From Streptomyces zhihengii (GTDB lineage Bacteria > Actinomycetota > Actinomycetes > Streptomycetales > Streptomycetaceae): a stretch of 64,000 nucleotides of DNA. The notes under the pieces were generated by a model. The model was given only the letters and a program-made list of their open reading frames with translations, made no database searches and had not been told where the DNA came from. Location: contig NZ_JAFEJA010000001.1 in assembly GCF_016919245.1 (NCBI RefSeq), forward strand, positions 558,001 to 622,000. Reading direction: 5' to 3'. The position numbers and the translations under genes are program-made. This document shows, in pieces, positions 24,758-33,326 of this stretch. Position 1 is the first letter of the stretch. Each line of letters opens with the position of its first letter.

Positions 24758-25432
24758 ATGCCACGCCCCAAGGGAGATCACGAGGCGCGCCGGCGCGACG
24801 TCTCCGAAGCGGTCTGGCAGGTCCTGGCCGCGCGCGGCTTCGCCGGCCTGACCCTGCGCACCGTCGCCGCCGAACTCGGCGCCAGCACGGGCCTGCTGAC
24901 GCACTACTTCCCCACCAAACGGGCCCTCGTGGAGTACGCCCTCGACCTGCTCGAACAGCGCACACTCGCCCGTCGGCGCGCGGCCGGGACCCGGACCGCG
25001 GCGCCGGGAGGCCGCGCCGCGCCCCACGGGCCGGGCACCCTGCGGGACGCGCTGCTGGACATCCTGCCGATGACGCCGGAGGCCGCCGCCGGCAACCGGA
25101 TCTGGGTGTCCTCCTGGGACGCGGCCCTCGCCGACCCCGTCCTGAGCGCCGGCCACGCCCGCAGGTACGCCGCGGGCCGCGACCGGCTGACCGAACGGGT
25201 CGCCGCCGCCCAGGAACTCGGCGCACTTCCCCCGGGCGACCCGGCGGGGATCGCGGCCGGCGCCCAGTCGTTCGTCCTGGGCCTCGTGGTCCAGGCCCTG
25301 TTCGACCCGGAGGCCTTCCCGCCGCACCGGCAGGTCGAGCTCCTCGACGACTACCTGGCCTCACTCTCCGGCCGCCCGGGACACCACGACGGCGAGGGGG
25401 CTCCCGAGGGCGGAGCGGCCGGTGTCCCGTGA
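24758..25432 (+). CDS. TetR-family transcriptional regulator
   Basis: A 224-aa TetR protein. Residues 10-57 are the HTH: RRDVSEAVWQVLAARGFAGL, TLRTVAAELGASTGLLTHYF and PTKRALVEYAL. The helical ligand domain has no assigned effector and ends in a TetR_C-like stretch (GNRIWVSSWDAALADPVLSA). ATG 24758 has GGGGG upstream; a GTG at 24737 would extend into the presumed operator. It is divergent from the GNAT gene and likely represses it and itself. Confidence 0.9.
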   Translation: MPRPKGDHEARRRDVSEAVWQVLAARGFAGLTLRTVAAELGASTGLLTHYFPTKRALVEYALDLLEQRTLARRRAAGTRTAAPGGRAAPHGPGTLRDALLDILPMTPEAAAGNRIWVSSWDAALADPVLSAGHARRYAAGRDRLTERVAAAQELGALPPGDPAGIAAGAQSFVLGLVVQALFDPEAFPPHRQVELLDDYLASLSGRPGHHDGEGAPEGGAAGVP

Positions 25433-25477
25433 GGCGGATGCCGCCGCGTGAGTGAAGCCGCGTGAGTGAATGGGGGC

Positions 25478-27100
25478 ATGCTTCTCGGTTTCACGCTCGA
25501 CCACGACGGTGAACGGCTCAGCGGTGTGCACGGCGGTGACCGGGCCGGGGTGACCGCCGTGGTGCTGCACGGCGCGGGCACCGGCAGCGCGGAGCGACTG
25601 CTGCCGCTGGTGCGGGAGTTCGTGGACCACGGGTGCCACGGGATCGCGTTCGACTTCTCCGGGCACGGCCGGAGCACGGGGACGCTGGACGAATCGAGCC
25701 TGCGGCGGCGCTTCGAGCAGGCGGTCGCGGTGATCGACGCCTGCGCGGGGGCCGGGGGGCCGCTGGTCCTGGTCGGGTTCAGCATGAGCGGGCAGACGGT
25801 GGCCGATCTCGTCCGGCACTACGGGGACCGGGTGGCGGCGCTGGGGCTGTGTGCGCCCGCCGTGTACGCCGCGGAGGCGTGGGACCTGCCCTTCGAGGAC
25901 GGGAACGGCCGGTTCAGCGGGATCATCCGGCGGCCGGAAAGCTGGCGGGAGGCGCCCGCGTTCGAGGTCCTGCGGGCGTACGAGGGCCGGGCGGTGCTCG
26001 CCGTACCGGGCACCGACACGGTGATCCCCGGGGCGGTGACCGCGTCCGTGCAGGACGCGCTGGCCACCCGGGCCCAGTACACGCGGTTCGACCTCCCGGA
26101 CGCGGAGCACCGGCTGGGGCTGTGGTTCCGCGACAACGGCGGCGACCGGCGGGAGTTCGTCGAGGCGGTGCTCACCGGCCTCGGCGACCGCGGGTGGTCG
26201 GCCACGCGCACGTGGGTGGCCGAGCGGCTCGGCGCGGGCCGCACGGTCACCGGCACACGGCTGCTGCACGGCGGCTGGAGCTCCCAGATGCGCCGGCTCG
26301 CGCTCGACGACGGCACGGCCGTCGTGCAGCGCACCTTCGTGAAGCCCTTCTTCCGCCGCCACGCACCCGGGCTGCTGGCCCGCGAGGCGTCCGTCCTGGC
26401 CCTGCTCGCCGGGCAGGAGGGCGTCACGGCGCCCGGTCTCGTCGCCGTCGACGCCACGGCCGAGCACTGCGACCACCCGACCCTGTTGATGTCCGGGCTC
26501 CCGGGCCGCGTCCGCGTCGACGAGGGCGGCCTCGACCGGCGACTGGACCTGCTCGCGGCCCAGCTCGTCCGCGTCCACGGCGTCGTACCGGCAAAGCGGC
26601 CGCGCACCTACCAGGCGTGGACGTCCCCGGACCGCGTCCGCACCCCCGGCGGCCCCCTGTGGGAGCGGGCGGTGGACGTGCTCCGCCGCGATCCGCCGCC
26701 GTACGAGGGCCGTTTCCTCCATCGCGACTTCCACCCCGGCAACGTGCTCTTCACGGGCACCGGGCCGGAGCTGCGCGTCACGGGTGTCGTGGACTGGGTC
26801 GAGACCTCGTGGGGACCGGCCGACCTGGACGTCGCGCACTGCTCGACCGCGCTCGCGCTGCTGCACGGACCGGCGTACGGGCTGGAGTTCCGTGAGCGGT
26901 ACGAGGCACACGGCGGCCGCGGCCTCGCCGACGGCCCGGACCACCTCTACTGGCGGCTGCTCGACGTCCTGCACTACTGCCCCGACGCGGCCAAGCTCGC
27001 CGGCCCGTGGCGCGACCTGGGCCGGGACGACCTGACGTCCGAGGTGCTGGCAGCCCGGCTGGAGGCGTACGTGGACGGACTGCTGCGGCGCCACGGCTGA
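25478..27100 (+). CDS. Fusion of alpha/beta hydrolase and APH-type phosphotransferase
   Basis: A 540-aa two-domain protein. Residues 1-235 are an alpha/beta hydrolase with nucleophile Ser102 in GFSMSG, probable Asp180 (PGTDTVI) and His211 (DAEHRLG). Residues 250-540 are an aminoglycoside-phosphotransferase-like kinase with the catalytic loop LHRDFHPGN (415-422), the metal site VDWVETSWGP (439 on) and the N-terminal TRLLHGGWSSQMRRL nucleotide region. Stops do not interrupt the joint and both active sites are intact. ATG 25478 is preferred; GTG 25466 is in frame. The fused arrangement suggests sequential action on one small molecule, which I cannot name. Confidence 0.8.
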   Translation: MLLGFTLDHDGERLSGVHGGDRAGVTAVVLHGAGTGSAERLLPLVREFVDHGCHGIAFDFSGHGRSTGTLDESSLRRRFEQAVAVIDACAGAGGPLVLVGFSMSGQTVADLVRHYGDRVAALGLCAPAVYAAEAWDLPFEDGNGRFSGIIRRPESWREAPAFEVLRAYEGRAVLAVPGTDTVIPGAVTASVQDALATRAQYTRFDLPDAEHRLGLWFRDNGGDRREFVEAVLTGLGDRGWSATRTWVAERLGAGRTVTGTRLLHGGWSSQMRRLALDDGTAVVQRTFVKPFFRRHAPGLLAREASVLALLAGQEGVTAPGLVAVDATAEHCDHPTLLMSGLPGRVRVDEGGLDRRLDLLAAQLVRVHGVVPAKRPRTYQAWTSPDRVRTPGGPLWERAVDVLRRDPPPYEGRFLHRDFHPGNVLFTGTGPELRVTGVVDWVETSWGPADLDVAHCSTALALLHGPAYGLEFRERYEAHGGRGLADGPDHLYWRLLDVLHYCPDAAKLAGPWRDLGRDDLTSEVLAARLEAYVDGLLRRHG

Positions 27101-27233
27101 CCGATGCCCGTGCTCGCCCGCGGTCGCCCCCGTCCGCCCGTGGTCGCGCGCCCTCCGGCAGCTCCGGGCTCCGGCGCGCGCCGGCGCGCACGGTTCGCGC
27201 ATGGTGTGCGCACGGTGGGACAGGATGGCACGA

Positions 27234-28499
27234 ATGACGCTTTCCGATGCGGTGTACCTGGCCGTGGGTGTCGGCGCGCTCGGCGCGGCCGTCGTGCCCC
27301 GGCTCGTCTTCAGGCAGCCCCTGTCGATGCCGATGGTGTTCCTCGCCGCCGGAGCCCTGGTGGCACTGCTGCCGGTGCCGATCCCGGTCGTGGACCCCGT
27401 ACGGGACCGGCTGTGGGTCGAGCACGCGACCGAACTCTGCGTCATCGTGTCCCTGATGGGAGCGGGTCTCGCCGTCAACCGGCCGGTCGGCCTGCGGCGT
27501 TGGGCGGCCTCGTGGCGGCTGCTGGGCATCGGCATGCCGCTGACCATCGCCGCCACGGCCGTCGCCGCGGCGCTGCTGCTGGAGTGGCCGGCGGCCGCGG
27601 CCCTGCTCCTGGCGGCGATCCTGTCCCCGACGGACCCGGTCCTGGCCGCCGAGGTCAGGGTGGGCGAGCCCACCGACGCGCAGGACGACGAGGACGAGGT
27701 CCGCCTCGCGCTGACGGCCGAGGCCGGTATGAACGACGGTCTCGCCTTTCCCTTCGTGCTGGCCGCCCTCGCCCTCGCCGCTGCCGTGGCCGACGGCTCG
27801 CCTGCGGACTGGATCGGCCACTGGTTCCTGGTCGACCTGCTCGCCCGGGCCGGCATCGGGATCGCGGTCGGCCTGGTCACCGGACGGCTGCTGGGGCTGA
27901 TGTTCTTCCGCGCGCGGCCCTCCGCCCTGCGGCTCTCCGAGCACATGGAGGGATTCGTGGCCATCGGCGCGACGTTCGTGGCCTACGGCGCGGCGGAGCT
28001 GCTGTACGGCTACGGCTTCCTCGCCGTCTTCGTCACCGCCTGCACGATCCGGGCGGCCGAGCGCGACCACGGCTACCACAAGGTGCTCCACGAGTTCACC
28101 GAGCAGATCGAACGGCTGCTGACCGTCTTCCTGCTGTTCCTCCTCGGCGGCTACCTCGTCGAGCACGGTCTGGCCGAACTCACCTGGCAGGGCGCCGTGC
28201 TCGGCGTTCTGCTCGTGCTGGTGGTGCGGCCCGTCGCCGGGTGGGCCGGCCTGCTCGGCACCGCCGCCCCGCCGCGCGAGCGTCTGGTCACGGCCGTGTT
28301 CGGCATCCGCGGGATCGGCTCGCTGTTCTACCTCGCCTACGCGCTCGGCCACGGCGACCACTTCGACGGGCTCGCCGAGCAGCTGTGGTCCGTCGTCGCC
28401 TTCACCGTCCTGCTCTCCGTCGTCCTGCACGGCGTCACCGCCACACCGGTGATCCGCCGGCTCGACCGTCTGCGGGACTCCGCGCCCAAGCCGCCGTGA
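27234..28499 (+). CDS. CPA1-type Na+(K+)/H+ antiporter
   Basis: A 421-aa polytopic membrane protein with 11-12 hydrophobic segments and the CPA1 motifs: LSPTDPVLAAEV (ion-binding Asp with Thr-Asp-Pro), AEAGMNDGLAFPFVL (the Asn-Asp pair), and FGIRGIGSLFYLAYAL near the end. It exchanges monovalent cations for protons across the cell membrane. ATG 27234 has AGGA about 8 nt upstream; ATG 27225 or 27201 are alternatives. No C-terminal TrkA domain. A perfect hairpin terminator follows. Confidence 0.9.
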   Translation: MTLSDAVYLAVGVGALGAAVVPRLVFRQPLSMPMVFLAAGALVALLPVPIPVVDPVRDRLWVEHATELCVIVSLMGAGLAVNRPVGLRRWAASWRLLGIGMPLTIAATAVAAALLLEWPAAAALLLAAILSPTDPVLAAEVRVGEPTDAQDDEDEVRLALTAEAGMNDGLAFPFVLAALALAAAVADGSPADWIGHWFLVDLLARAGIGIAVGLVTGRLLGLMFFRARPSALRLSEHMEGFVAIGATFVAYGAAELLYGYGFLAVFVTACTIRAAERDHGYHKVLHEFTEQIERLLTVFLLFLLGGYLVEHGLAELTWQGAVLGVLLVLVVRPVAGWAGLLGTAAPPRERLVTAVFGIRGIGSLFYLAYALGHGDHFDGLAEQLWSVVAFTVLLSVVLHGVTATPVIRRLDRLRDSAPKPP

Positions 28500-28609
28500 C
28501 CGGCGGGAACCTCCCGTGAAACCGGGCCCGCACCACCCGAGCCGCGGGGGCGCGGCCGGTGCGCTCGGACCGAGCGGCTGCGGGCCGGGGCAGTGCGCCG
28601 CCCGGAAGT

Positions 28610-28654
28610 GGCCGTCCACGGCCGCGCGGGTGCTCCGGGCGGCCGTGGACGGCC
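28610..28654. terminator. Perfect 15-bp-arm hairpin between convergent genes
   Basis: GGCCGTCCACGGCCG (28610-28624) is exactly complementary to CGGCCGTGGACGGCC (28640-28654), with 15 nt between. It lies between the antiporter gene and the converging MerR gene and can serve both. Confidence 0.8.
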
Positions 28655-28673
28655 GTCGCGCGGTGGGCGGGCG

Positions 28674-29441
28674 TCAGCCCCGGGCGGACCGGGTGGTGAC
28701 GTACGCCTCGATGGCGTCCCGCTGGTACGCGGCCAGGCCGGGTGCGATCGTCTCGTACGCCGCGCGCCACGCCTCGTTGTCCACGCAGGAGCGCCCGATG
28801 GCGCGGTACTCCTCGACGGACACGGGGCGCAGTGCGGTCAGCGCTCGGTACTGGGCGTCGATCCGGGCCTGTACCGGCTCGGCGTCCGCGGGGTGGCCCG
28901 CGGCCATCAGGTCGGCCAGCAGGATCATCTGCGCCGTGCGCTCGCGCTGCGCGGTCTCGACGTCCTGGGGGCTCATCGCCGCGACCCGTCGGGCGACCTC
29001 CTCGGCGTGCTCGGGGAAGTCGCGCAGGGTCTCCTGGTACTGGGCGGGCCGGATGCCCTCGAACAGGTTCTCCGGTCGGTTGACAGCGGTCATGGGTGTG
29101 CCGTCCTTCCTGGACTGCTCCAGTTCGGCGATCGTGCGGGCGACGGTGCCGGCCAGCGCGTCGAGCCGGTCACGCTCGGCGAGCAGTCTGCGGTGGTGGC
29201 CCCGCAGGGCATCCACCTCGTCGATCCGCTCGGCCAGGACGAGGCCGATCTCGGGGAGCCCGACGCCCAAGGCCCGCAGGACGAGGATCTGCTGCAACCG
29301 CAGCAACTGGCGCTCCCCGTAGTGGCGGTGGCCGTTGGCCCCGATCCTGGCGGGCGGCAGCAGGCCGATCTCGTCGTAGTGCCGCAGGGTGCGGGCGGTC
29401 ACGCCCGACATGCGGGCGACCTCCGCGATCGGCCAGTCCAT
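28674..29441 (-). CDS. MerR-family regulator with TipAS-like domain
   Basis: A 255-aa protein like TipAL. Residues 1-70 are the MerR HTH (MDWPIAEVARMSGVTARTLR, HYDEIGLLPPARIGANGHRH), 75-110 the coiled-coil dimerisation helix, and 125-250 a TipAS drug-binding-type domain (FEGIRPAQYQETLRDFPEHA ... WRAAYETIAPGLAAYQRDAIEAYV). TipAL binds thiopeptide antibiotics covalently through a Cys; here one Cys is in GRSCVDNEAW, so a covalent route is possible. ATG 29441 has GGGAG upstream. It is divergent from a small monooxygenase gene 380 bp away. Confidence 0.88.
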   Translation of the reverse strand: MDWPIAEVARMSGVTARTLRHYDEIGLLPPARIGANGHRHYGERQLLRLQQILVLRALGVGLPEIGLVLAERIDEVDALRGHHRRLLAERDRLDALAGTVARTIAELEQSRKDGTPMTAVNRPENLFEGIRPAQYQETLRDFPEHAEEVARRVAAMSPQDVETAQRERTAQMILLADLMAAGHPADAEPVQARIDAQYRALTALRPVSVEEYRAIGRSCVDNEAWRAAYETIAPGLAAYQRDAIEAYVTTRSARG

Positions 29442-29821
29442 CGCCGTCTCCCTCACGATCACGTCACCGGGCCGGTCGCTCCGGCCCTGTTCAGGACGGT
29501 AGAAGCTGCCGCAGCGGCAACCGCAAGCCCGCGGGCGACGGCTCCCCCGGCGCGCCCGGCTCCGCGCCGTGCCCGGCGCGCCGGTGCGGCCGGGCCGGGC
29601 CCGGCCCGCGGATGCGCCTGTGCCGGGACGCCCATGATGCCGCCCGGGCCCCGGCATCGCGGACCGGGGATCGGCCCTCGCCGGGGCGCCGGGGCGCCGG
29701 GGTGCCGGCGCCGGATCCGTCGTACGCGCACCGGATCCGTCCTACGCGCGCCGATGAGATCGGCCCCGGCCGGCGGTCATAGCCTGCGACGGCCGGATCC
29801 GGACCCAGCAGGAGGCAGCAA
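29442..29821. other. Intergenic region with 20-bp direct repeat
   Basis: This 380-bp spacer has no recognised gene. CCGGATCCGTCGTACGCGCA at 29711-29730 is repeated with two changes at 29731-29750, about 75 bp upstream of the monooxygenase start; this may be a regulator site. Confidence 0.55.
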
Positions 29822-30109
29822 ATGGTGATCGTCGCAGGGCATGTCGTCGTGGACCCGGGGCAGCGCGATGCCTACGTCGCGGACTGCGCGGGCGTGGTGG
29901 AGCAGGCCCGCCGTGCCGCGGGCTGCCTCGACTTCTGCATCGGCGCGGACCTTCTGGACGCGGGACGCGTCAACATCTTCGAACGGTGGGAGTCCCAGGC
30001 CGCCGTCGAGGCGTTCCGGGGCGACGGCCCCGGCGACGAACAGGGCGCCGCTCTGCTCGCCGCGTCCGTGGCCGAGTACGACGTCGCGGGGGTGCGCCCG
30101 CTGACGTAG
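29822..30109 (+). CDS. Putative quinol monooxygenase (ABM domain)
   Basis: A 95-aa dimeric alpha-beta barrel protein of the antibiotic biosynthesis monooxygenase family: MVIVAGHVVVDPGQRDAYVA, then RRAAGCLDFCIGADLLDAGR and VNIFERWESQAAVEAF. Family members such as YgiN oxidise quinols without cofactor, others are of unknown activity. GGAGG lies 8 nt upstream of the ATG. It is monocistronic in this window. Confidence 0.85.
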   Translation: MVIVAGHVVVDPGQRDAYVADCAGVVEQARRAAGCLDFCIGADLLDAGRVNIFERWESQAAVEAFRGDGPGDEQGAALLAASVAEYDVAGVRPLT

Positions 30110-30166
30110 CGCCCTGGGCGCCATGGCCTCGGCCCGGCCGAGGAGTCTCGGCCTCGGGGTGCCCGG

Positions 30167-30712
30167 TCAGAGGGGATCGAGGAGCATCAGCACCTCGTCC
30201 CGCGTGTCCCCGGGGGCGAAGCGCAGGGCATCGGGCCAGCGGCCGGCCTCGCGCCACCCGAGGCGACCGTAGAAGTGCTCCAGTCCTTCACCTCCCCGGG
30301 CCGCGAGACGGAGTTGTTCGAGACCCAGCTCGTCGCGCGCGACGGTCCGCAGTTCCCGCATGAGGGCCGAGCCGACGCCCCGGCCGCGGACCTCGGGCCT
30401 GGTCTGGAGGTGGTGGACCGTCCCCCAGTGCGCGACGAGCCGGAACGGATCGCGCTGGAGGACCACCCAGCCGGCGAGTTCCTCACCGAACGACGCGGTG
30501 ACGAGACGGCAGCGCGCGGGGGCGAGCCGGCCGAGGATGTCGTCCACGGCCGGTCCGACGTCGGATTCCAGGACCGGAGGGAAGGGGAATCCCGCGGCAC
30601 CCCCCGCGTTCGTGACCCCGATCCAGCAGTCGACGAGCTGACGCCGCAGGCCGGCGGTGACTTCGTGCGCCCCGGTGATCCCGGTGAGCGTGGGCAGGAT
30701 CAGCTGCTTCAT
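30167..30712 (-). CDS. GNAT N-acetyltransferase
   Basis: A 181-aa acetyltransferase: WIGVTNAGGAAGFPFPPVLE, LVTASFGEELAGWVVLQRDP, the acetyl-CoA loop TRPEVRGRGVGSALMRELR, and LRLAARGGEGLEHFYGRLGW. The start is uncertain: ATG at 30712, 30724 and 30742 are all in frame and none has a strong ribosome site. The 5' end of the gene lies in a 297-bp exact tandem duplication, so a second copy of the start and first 26 codons occurs at 30932-31009. The frame is open through both copies, allowing a 300-residue read from 31069. The intact form is the one given here. Confidence 0.8.
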   Translation of the reverse strand: MKQLILPTLTGITGAHEVTAGLRRQLVDCWIGVTNAGGAAGFPFPPVLESDVGPAVDDILGRLAPARCRLVTASFGEELAGWVVLQRDPFRLVAHWGTVHHLQTRPEVRGRGVGSALMRELRTVARDELGLEQLRLAARGGEGLEHFYGRLGWREAGRWPDALRFAPGDTRDEVLMLLDPL

Positions 30713-31228
30713 ACGCGGGAGCATCCCAGGCGGCTCGGACATTGCAGCAGCCCGGCCGCCGCGCGCTGTCACGGGTGCGGTCAGTCGAGAACGTGCCGCA
30801 GATAGGCCTGCGGGTCGGCGAGGTACCGGCGCCAGTGATCGACCAGTGCGAGTTCCCGCCAGGCAACGCGGCGCATCCCGTGGTCGCCGAGCTCGACGAT
30901 GTCCGCGCCGGGCAGAGCGGTCAGGAGCGGAGAGCTGACGCCGCAGGCCGGCGGTGACTTCGTGCGCCCCGGTGATCCCGGTGAGCGTGGGCAGGATCAG
31001 CTGCTTCATACGCGGGAGCATCCCAGGCGGCTCGGACATTGCAGCAGCCCGGCCGCCGCGCGCTGTCACGGGTGCGGTCAGTCGAGAACGTGCCGCAGAT
31101 AGGCCTGCGGGTCGGCGAGGTACCGGCGCCAGTGATCGACCAGTGCGAGTTCCCGCCAGGCAACGCGGCGCATCCCGTGGTCGCCGAGCTCGACGATGTC
31201 CGCGCCGGGCAGAGCGGTCAGGAGCGGA
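30635..31228. repeat. Exact 297-bp tandem duplication
   Basis: The block 30635-30931 is repeated without any difference at 30932-31228; the junction has GAG microhomology. It contains the last 51 codons of the ATPase gene and the first 26 codons of the acetyltransferase gene with their spacer. The upstream ATPase gene and downstream acetyltransferase gene both stay intact; only an extra copy of the junction lies between them. 297 is divisible by 3. A very recent event or an assembly duplication are the two explanations. Confidence 0.97.
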
Positions 31229-31785
31229 GAGTGGGTGGCGCAGATGACCTGGCCGCCGCTCTTCGCCAACTGGTCGATGTGGCCGAGCAGTTCCAGGCAG
31301 GACGCGAAGGACAGCGCCGCTTCCGGCTCGTCCATCACATACAGTCCCCGCTGGAGGAACTTGCCCCGGAACGCGGCGAGGAAGCCCTCGCCGTGGCTGA
31401 CCGAATGCGGCGCGAACCCTTCCCGGTCCAGGGCGTCCACTGCCGTCTCGGCGCGCAGGAAGAACCCCTTGCGGGCCGACCAGCTGCCCATCATCCGCCG
31501 CCCGTGCGGACTCGCGTCGAGACGGATCTGCTCACCGAGCACCGACTTGGGCCGGTGGCTCGCGTAACGCCAGTCGTGCGAACCACCCCACGGATCCAGG
31601 CCGAAGCCCTCCGCGACTGCCTCCACCAGCGTCGACTTCCCCGACCCGTTCTCGCCGACGAGGAAGGTCACCGGCGCGGTGATCCGCAGCCCCTCGTCCA
31701 GCAGTTGCCGCACGCACGGCACGGACCAGGGCCACTCCGTGGGCTCGTACGAGGCGACGGACGCGTTCACACGTTCGATGATCAC
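31078..31785 (-). CDS. AAA-family ATPase (ABC-like, P-loop)
   Basis: A 235-aa ATP-binding protein with Walker A FLVGENGSGKSTLVEAVAEG, the ABC-like SVSHGEGFLAAF, Walker B GLYVMDEPEAALS and switch His in CATHSPLLTAL. It belongs to the stand-alone AAA ATPases that resemble ABC/SMC heads and have no membrane partner. It ends inside the second copy of the 297-bp duplication, and an extra fragment of its C-terminus remains in the first copy. GTG 31785 is the start. Its role is unknown; some relatives belong to defence or DNA repair, but no partner such as a nuclease is near. Confidence 0.82.
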   Translation of the reverse strand: MIIERVNASVASYEPTEWPWSVPCVRQLLDEGLRITAPVTFLVGENGSGKSTLVEAVAEGFGLDPWGGSHDWRYASHRPKSVLGEQIRLDASPHGRRMMGSWSARKGFFLRAETAVDALDREGFAPHSVSHGEGFLAAFRGKFLQRGLYVMDEPEAALSFASCLELLGHIDQLAKSGGQVICATHSPLLTALPGADIVELGDHGMRRVAWRELALVDHWRRYLADPQAYLRHVLD

Positions 31786-31947
31786 GCGGCGAGTCTCTCA
31801 GGAAACCCCGCCACGCCCTTCACGGCGCTCTGGACACCGGCGGTGCCCGTACCGCCCCGCCCCGGATGGCGTTTCGCCCATCCACGGGGCCGCACGGTGT
31901 GCGATCGCCCATGGCCGAGCCCGCGCGTATCGGCGAGAGTGCACGGC

Positions 31948-32841
31948 ATGACCGAGACCGACTGGATCCGCACGGGCGCCGCGGGCGCGTTCTACGAGTG
32001 TCCGCGCTGGCACGAGGGCGCCTGGTGGGTGTCCGACCTCTACGCCGACCGCATCGTGACCGTCTCCGACGGCGGGCGGACCGACACGGTCGTCGGCCTG
32101 GACGGCGACCACCCCGGCGGTCTGGGTTGGCTGCCGGACGGCTCGCTCGTCTTCGTCGCGATGCTGGCCCGCAAGGTGCTGCGGCTGCGGCCGGACGGGC
32201 GCGTCGTCGAGCACGCCGATCTGGCCCCGCACTGCCCGGGCCCGGCCAACGACATGCTCGTCCTGCCCGACGGCACCGCTTACGTCGGCTGCTTCGGCTT
32301 CGATCTGAACGGCGGCGAGCACCCCCGCACGGCGCCGCTCCTGCGGGTGCTGCCGGACGGGACGGTGGAGGTCGCCGCGCGCGATCTGCTCTTCCCCAAC
32401 GCGGCCGTCCTCACCGACGGCGGCCGGACCCTCGTCGTCGGCGAGACCTTCGCCGGCCGCCACACCGCCTTCACCCGCGCACCGGACGGCTCGCTCACCG
32501 ACCGCCGCACATGGGCCCAGGTAGCGCCCGCCCCTCCGATGGCGCCGACCGCGGAGATGATCGCCGGGCTCGGGTACGCGCCCGACGGATGCGCCGTCGA
32601 CGGCTCCGGCGACCTGTGGGTCGCGGACGCCGTCGGCGCCCGCGTCGTCCGCGTCCGGGAGGGCGAGGGCATCGTCGAACAACGCGACCTGCCCGCCGGG
32701 CTCGGCGCCTTCGCGTGCGGTCTGGGCGGCGACGACGGCCGCACGCTCCTGGTCTGCGCCGCACCCGACTTCCACCCCGGCGCCCGGGCCGCGGCCCGCG
32801 AGGCCGTCCTGCTCACCACGCGCGTCGCGACGGCGGCCTGA
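31948..32841 (+). CDS. SMP-30/gluconolactonase family protein
   Basis: A 297-aa six-bladed propeller: FYECPRWHEGAWWVSDLYAD carries the first metal ligand Glu, GPANDMLVLPDGTAYVG the Asn/Asp pair, and DGCAVDGSGDLWVADAVGAR the catalytic Asp. Members hydrolyse sugar lactones or aryl esters. ATG 31948 is clear, although the ribosome site is weak (GGCGAGAG). It is divergent from the ATPase gene. Nothing next to it suggests a specific sugar pathway. Confidence 0.88.
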   Translation: MTETDWIRTGAAGAFYECPRWHEGAWWVSDLYADRIVTVSDGGRTDTVVGLDGDHPGGLGWLPDGSLVFVAMLARKVLRLRPDGRVVEHADLAPHCPGPANDMLVLPDGTAYVGCFGFDLNGGEHPRTAPLLRVLPDGTVEVAARDLLFPNAAVLTDGGRTLVVGETFAGRHTAFTRAPDGSLTDRRTWAQVAPAPPMAPTAEMIAGLGYAPDGCAVDGSGDLWVADAVGARVVRVREGEGIVEQRDLPAGLGAFACGLGGDDGRTLLVCAAPDFHPGARAAAREAVLLTTRVATAA

Positions 32842-32934
32842 AGCAGGCGCTCGAATCCGCACACGCCTCACCTCACCTCGGTCTGAAAAGTCATCCGCTG
32901 ACCCATGCATGTGGCGGTCGGTCGCACCTGGGGC

Positions 32935-33125
32935 CGGTCGGAGTGCGTGCTCAACACGGTGCGGTCAATCCTGCCGACGTCACGCGCCCAGCATCGGCTC
33001 CGTGGGCGGCTTCGCCACGGCGCCGGCGGCGGACGGCGGCGGATGTACGAGCGTCGAGGTTCGCCCTCGAGGGCATCTCCGATGCGCTGCACGGGGAACT
33101 GGCCCCGCCGGGCGTACGAGGCGCT
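32935..33125 (+). pseudogene. Short-chain dehydrogenase (SDR) remnant
   Basis: Three pieces of an SDR are seen in successive frames: CVLNTVRSILPTSRAQ from about 32944, SIGSVGGFATAP from about 32993, and SRFALEGISDALHGELAPPG from about 33052. In complete SDRs these read VLNTVRAVLP, (I)SSVGGF and YSASKFALEGLSDAL in this order, the last with the catalytic Tyr and Lys. Here the Tyr-x3-Lys is destroyed (Ser-Arg instead of Lys), two frameshifts are needed, and no N-terminal nucleotide site is found. It is a decayed internal fragment. The rest of the 485-bp spacer (32842-33326) shows nothing else. Confidence 0.65.
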
Positions 33126-33326
33126 GCGCCCGTCTTCGGGGTCGCCGAAGTCGAGCCGCGGATGCGATCGCGATGCGGTCACGGTGACCGCTCGCCGAAT
33201 GTTTCCTTCCGGCGCCCTCCACTCCCTTGTGACGCCCGCCGCGAGCGGGCACTGACACGCCCCGCCGCGGCGGAATGGAACGCGGCGTGCGGTGGCATGA
33301 CAGAGAGGGGAGCAGGGGGGCGGAAC

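Noticed and set aside
30167..31069. 300-residue acetyltransferase reading through the duplicated junction
   Set aside because: The extra 119 residues come from the second copy of the 5' end plus antisense-like text of the ATPase end; the 181-residue form matches the family.
31078..31785. ATPase as part of a defence system
   Set aside because: The protein has ABC-like ATPase motifs, but neighbours are an acetyltransferase and SMP-30; no nuclease or other defence partner is visible.
31866..33326. A frame open for about 1300 codons from 31866 to 35771 on the + strand
   Set aside because: Only the part from 33327 encodes a protein-like sequence. The first 1000 bases are an alternative frame of the SMP-30 gene and read as Arg-rich low complexity.
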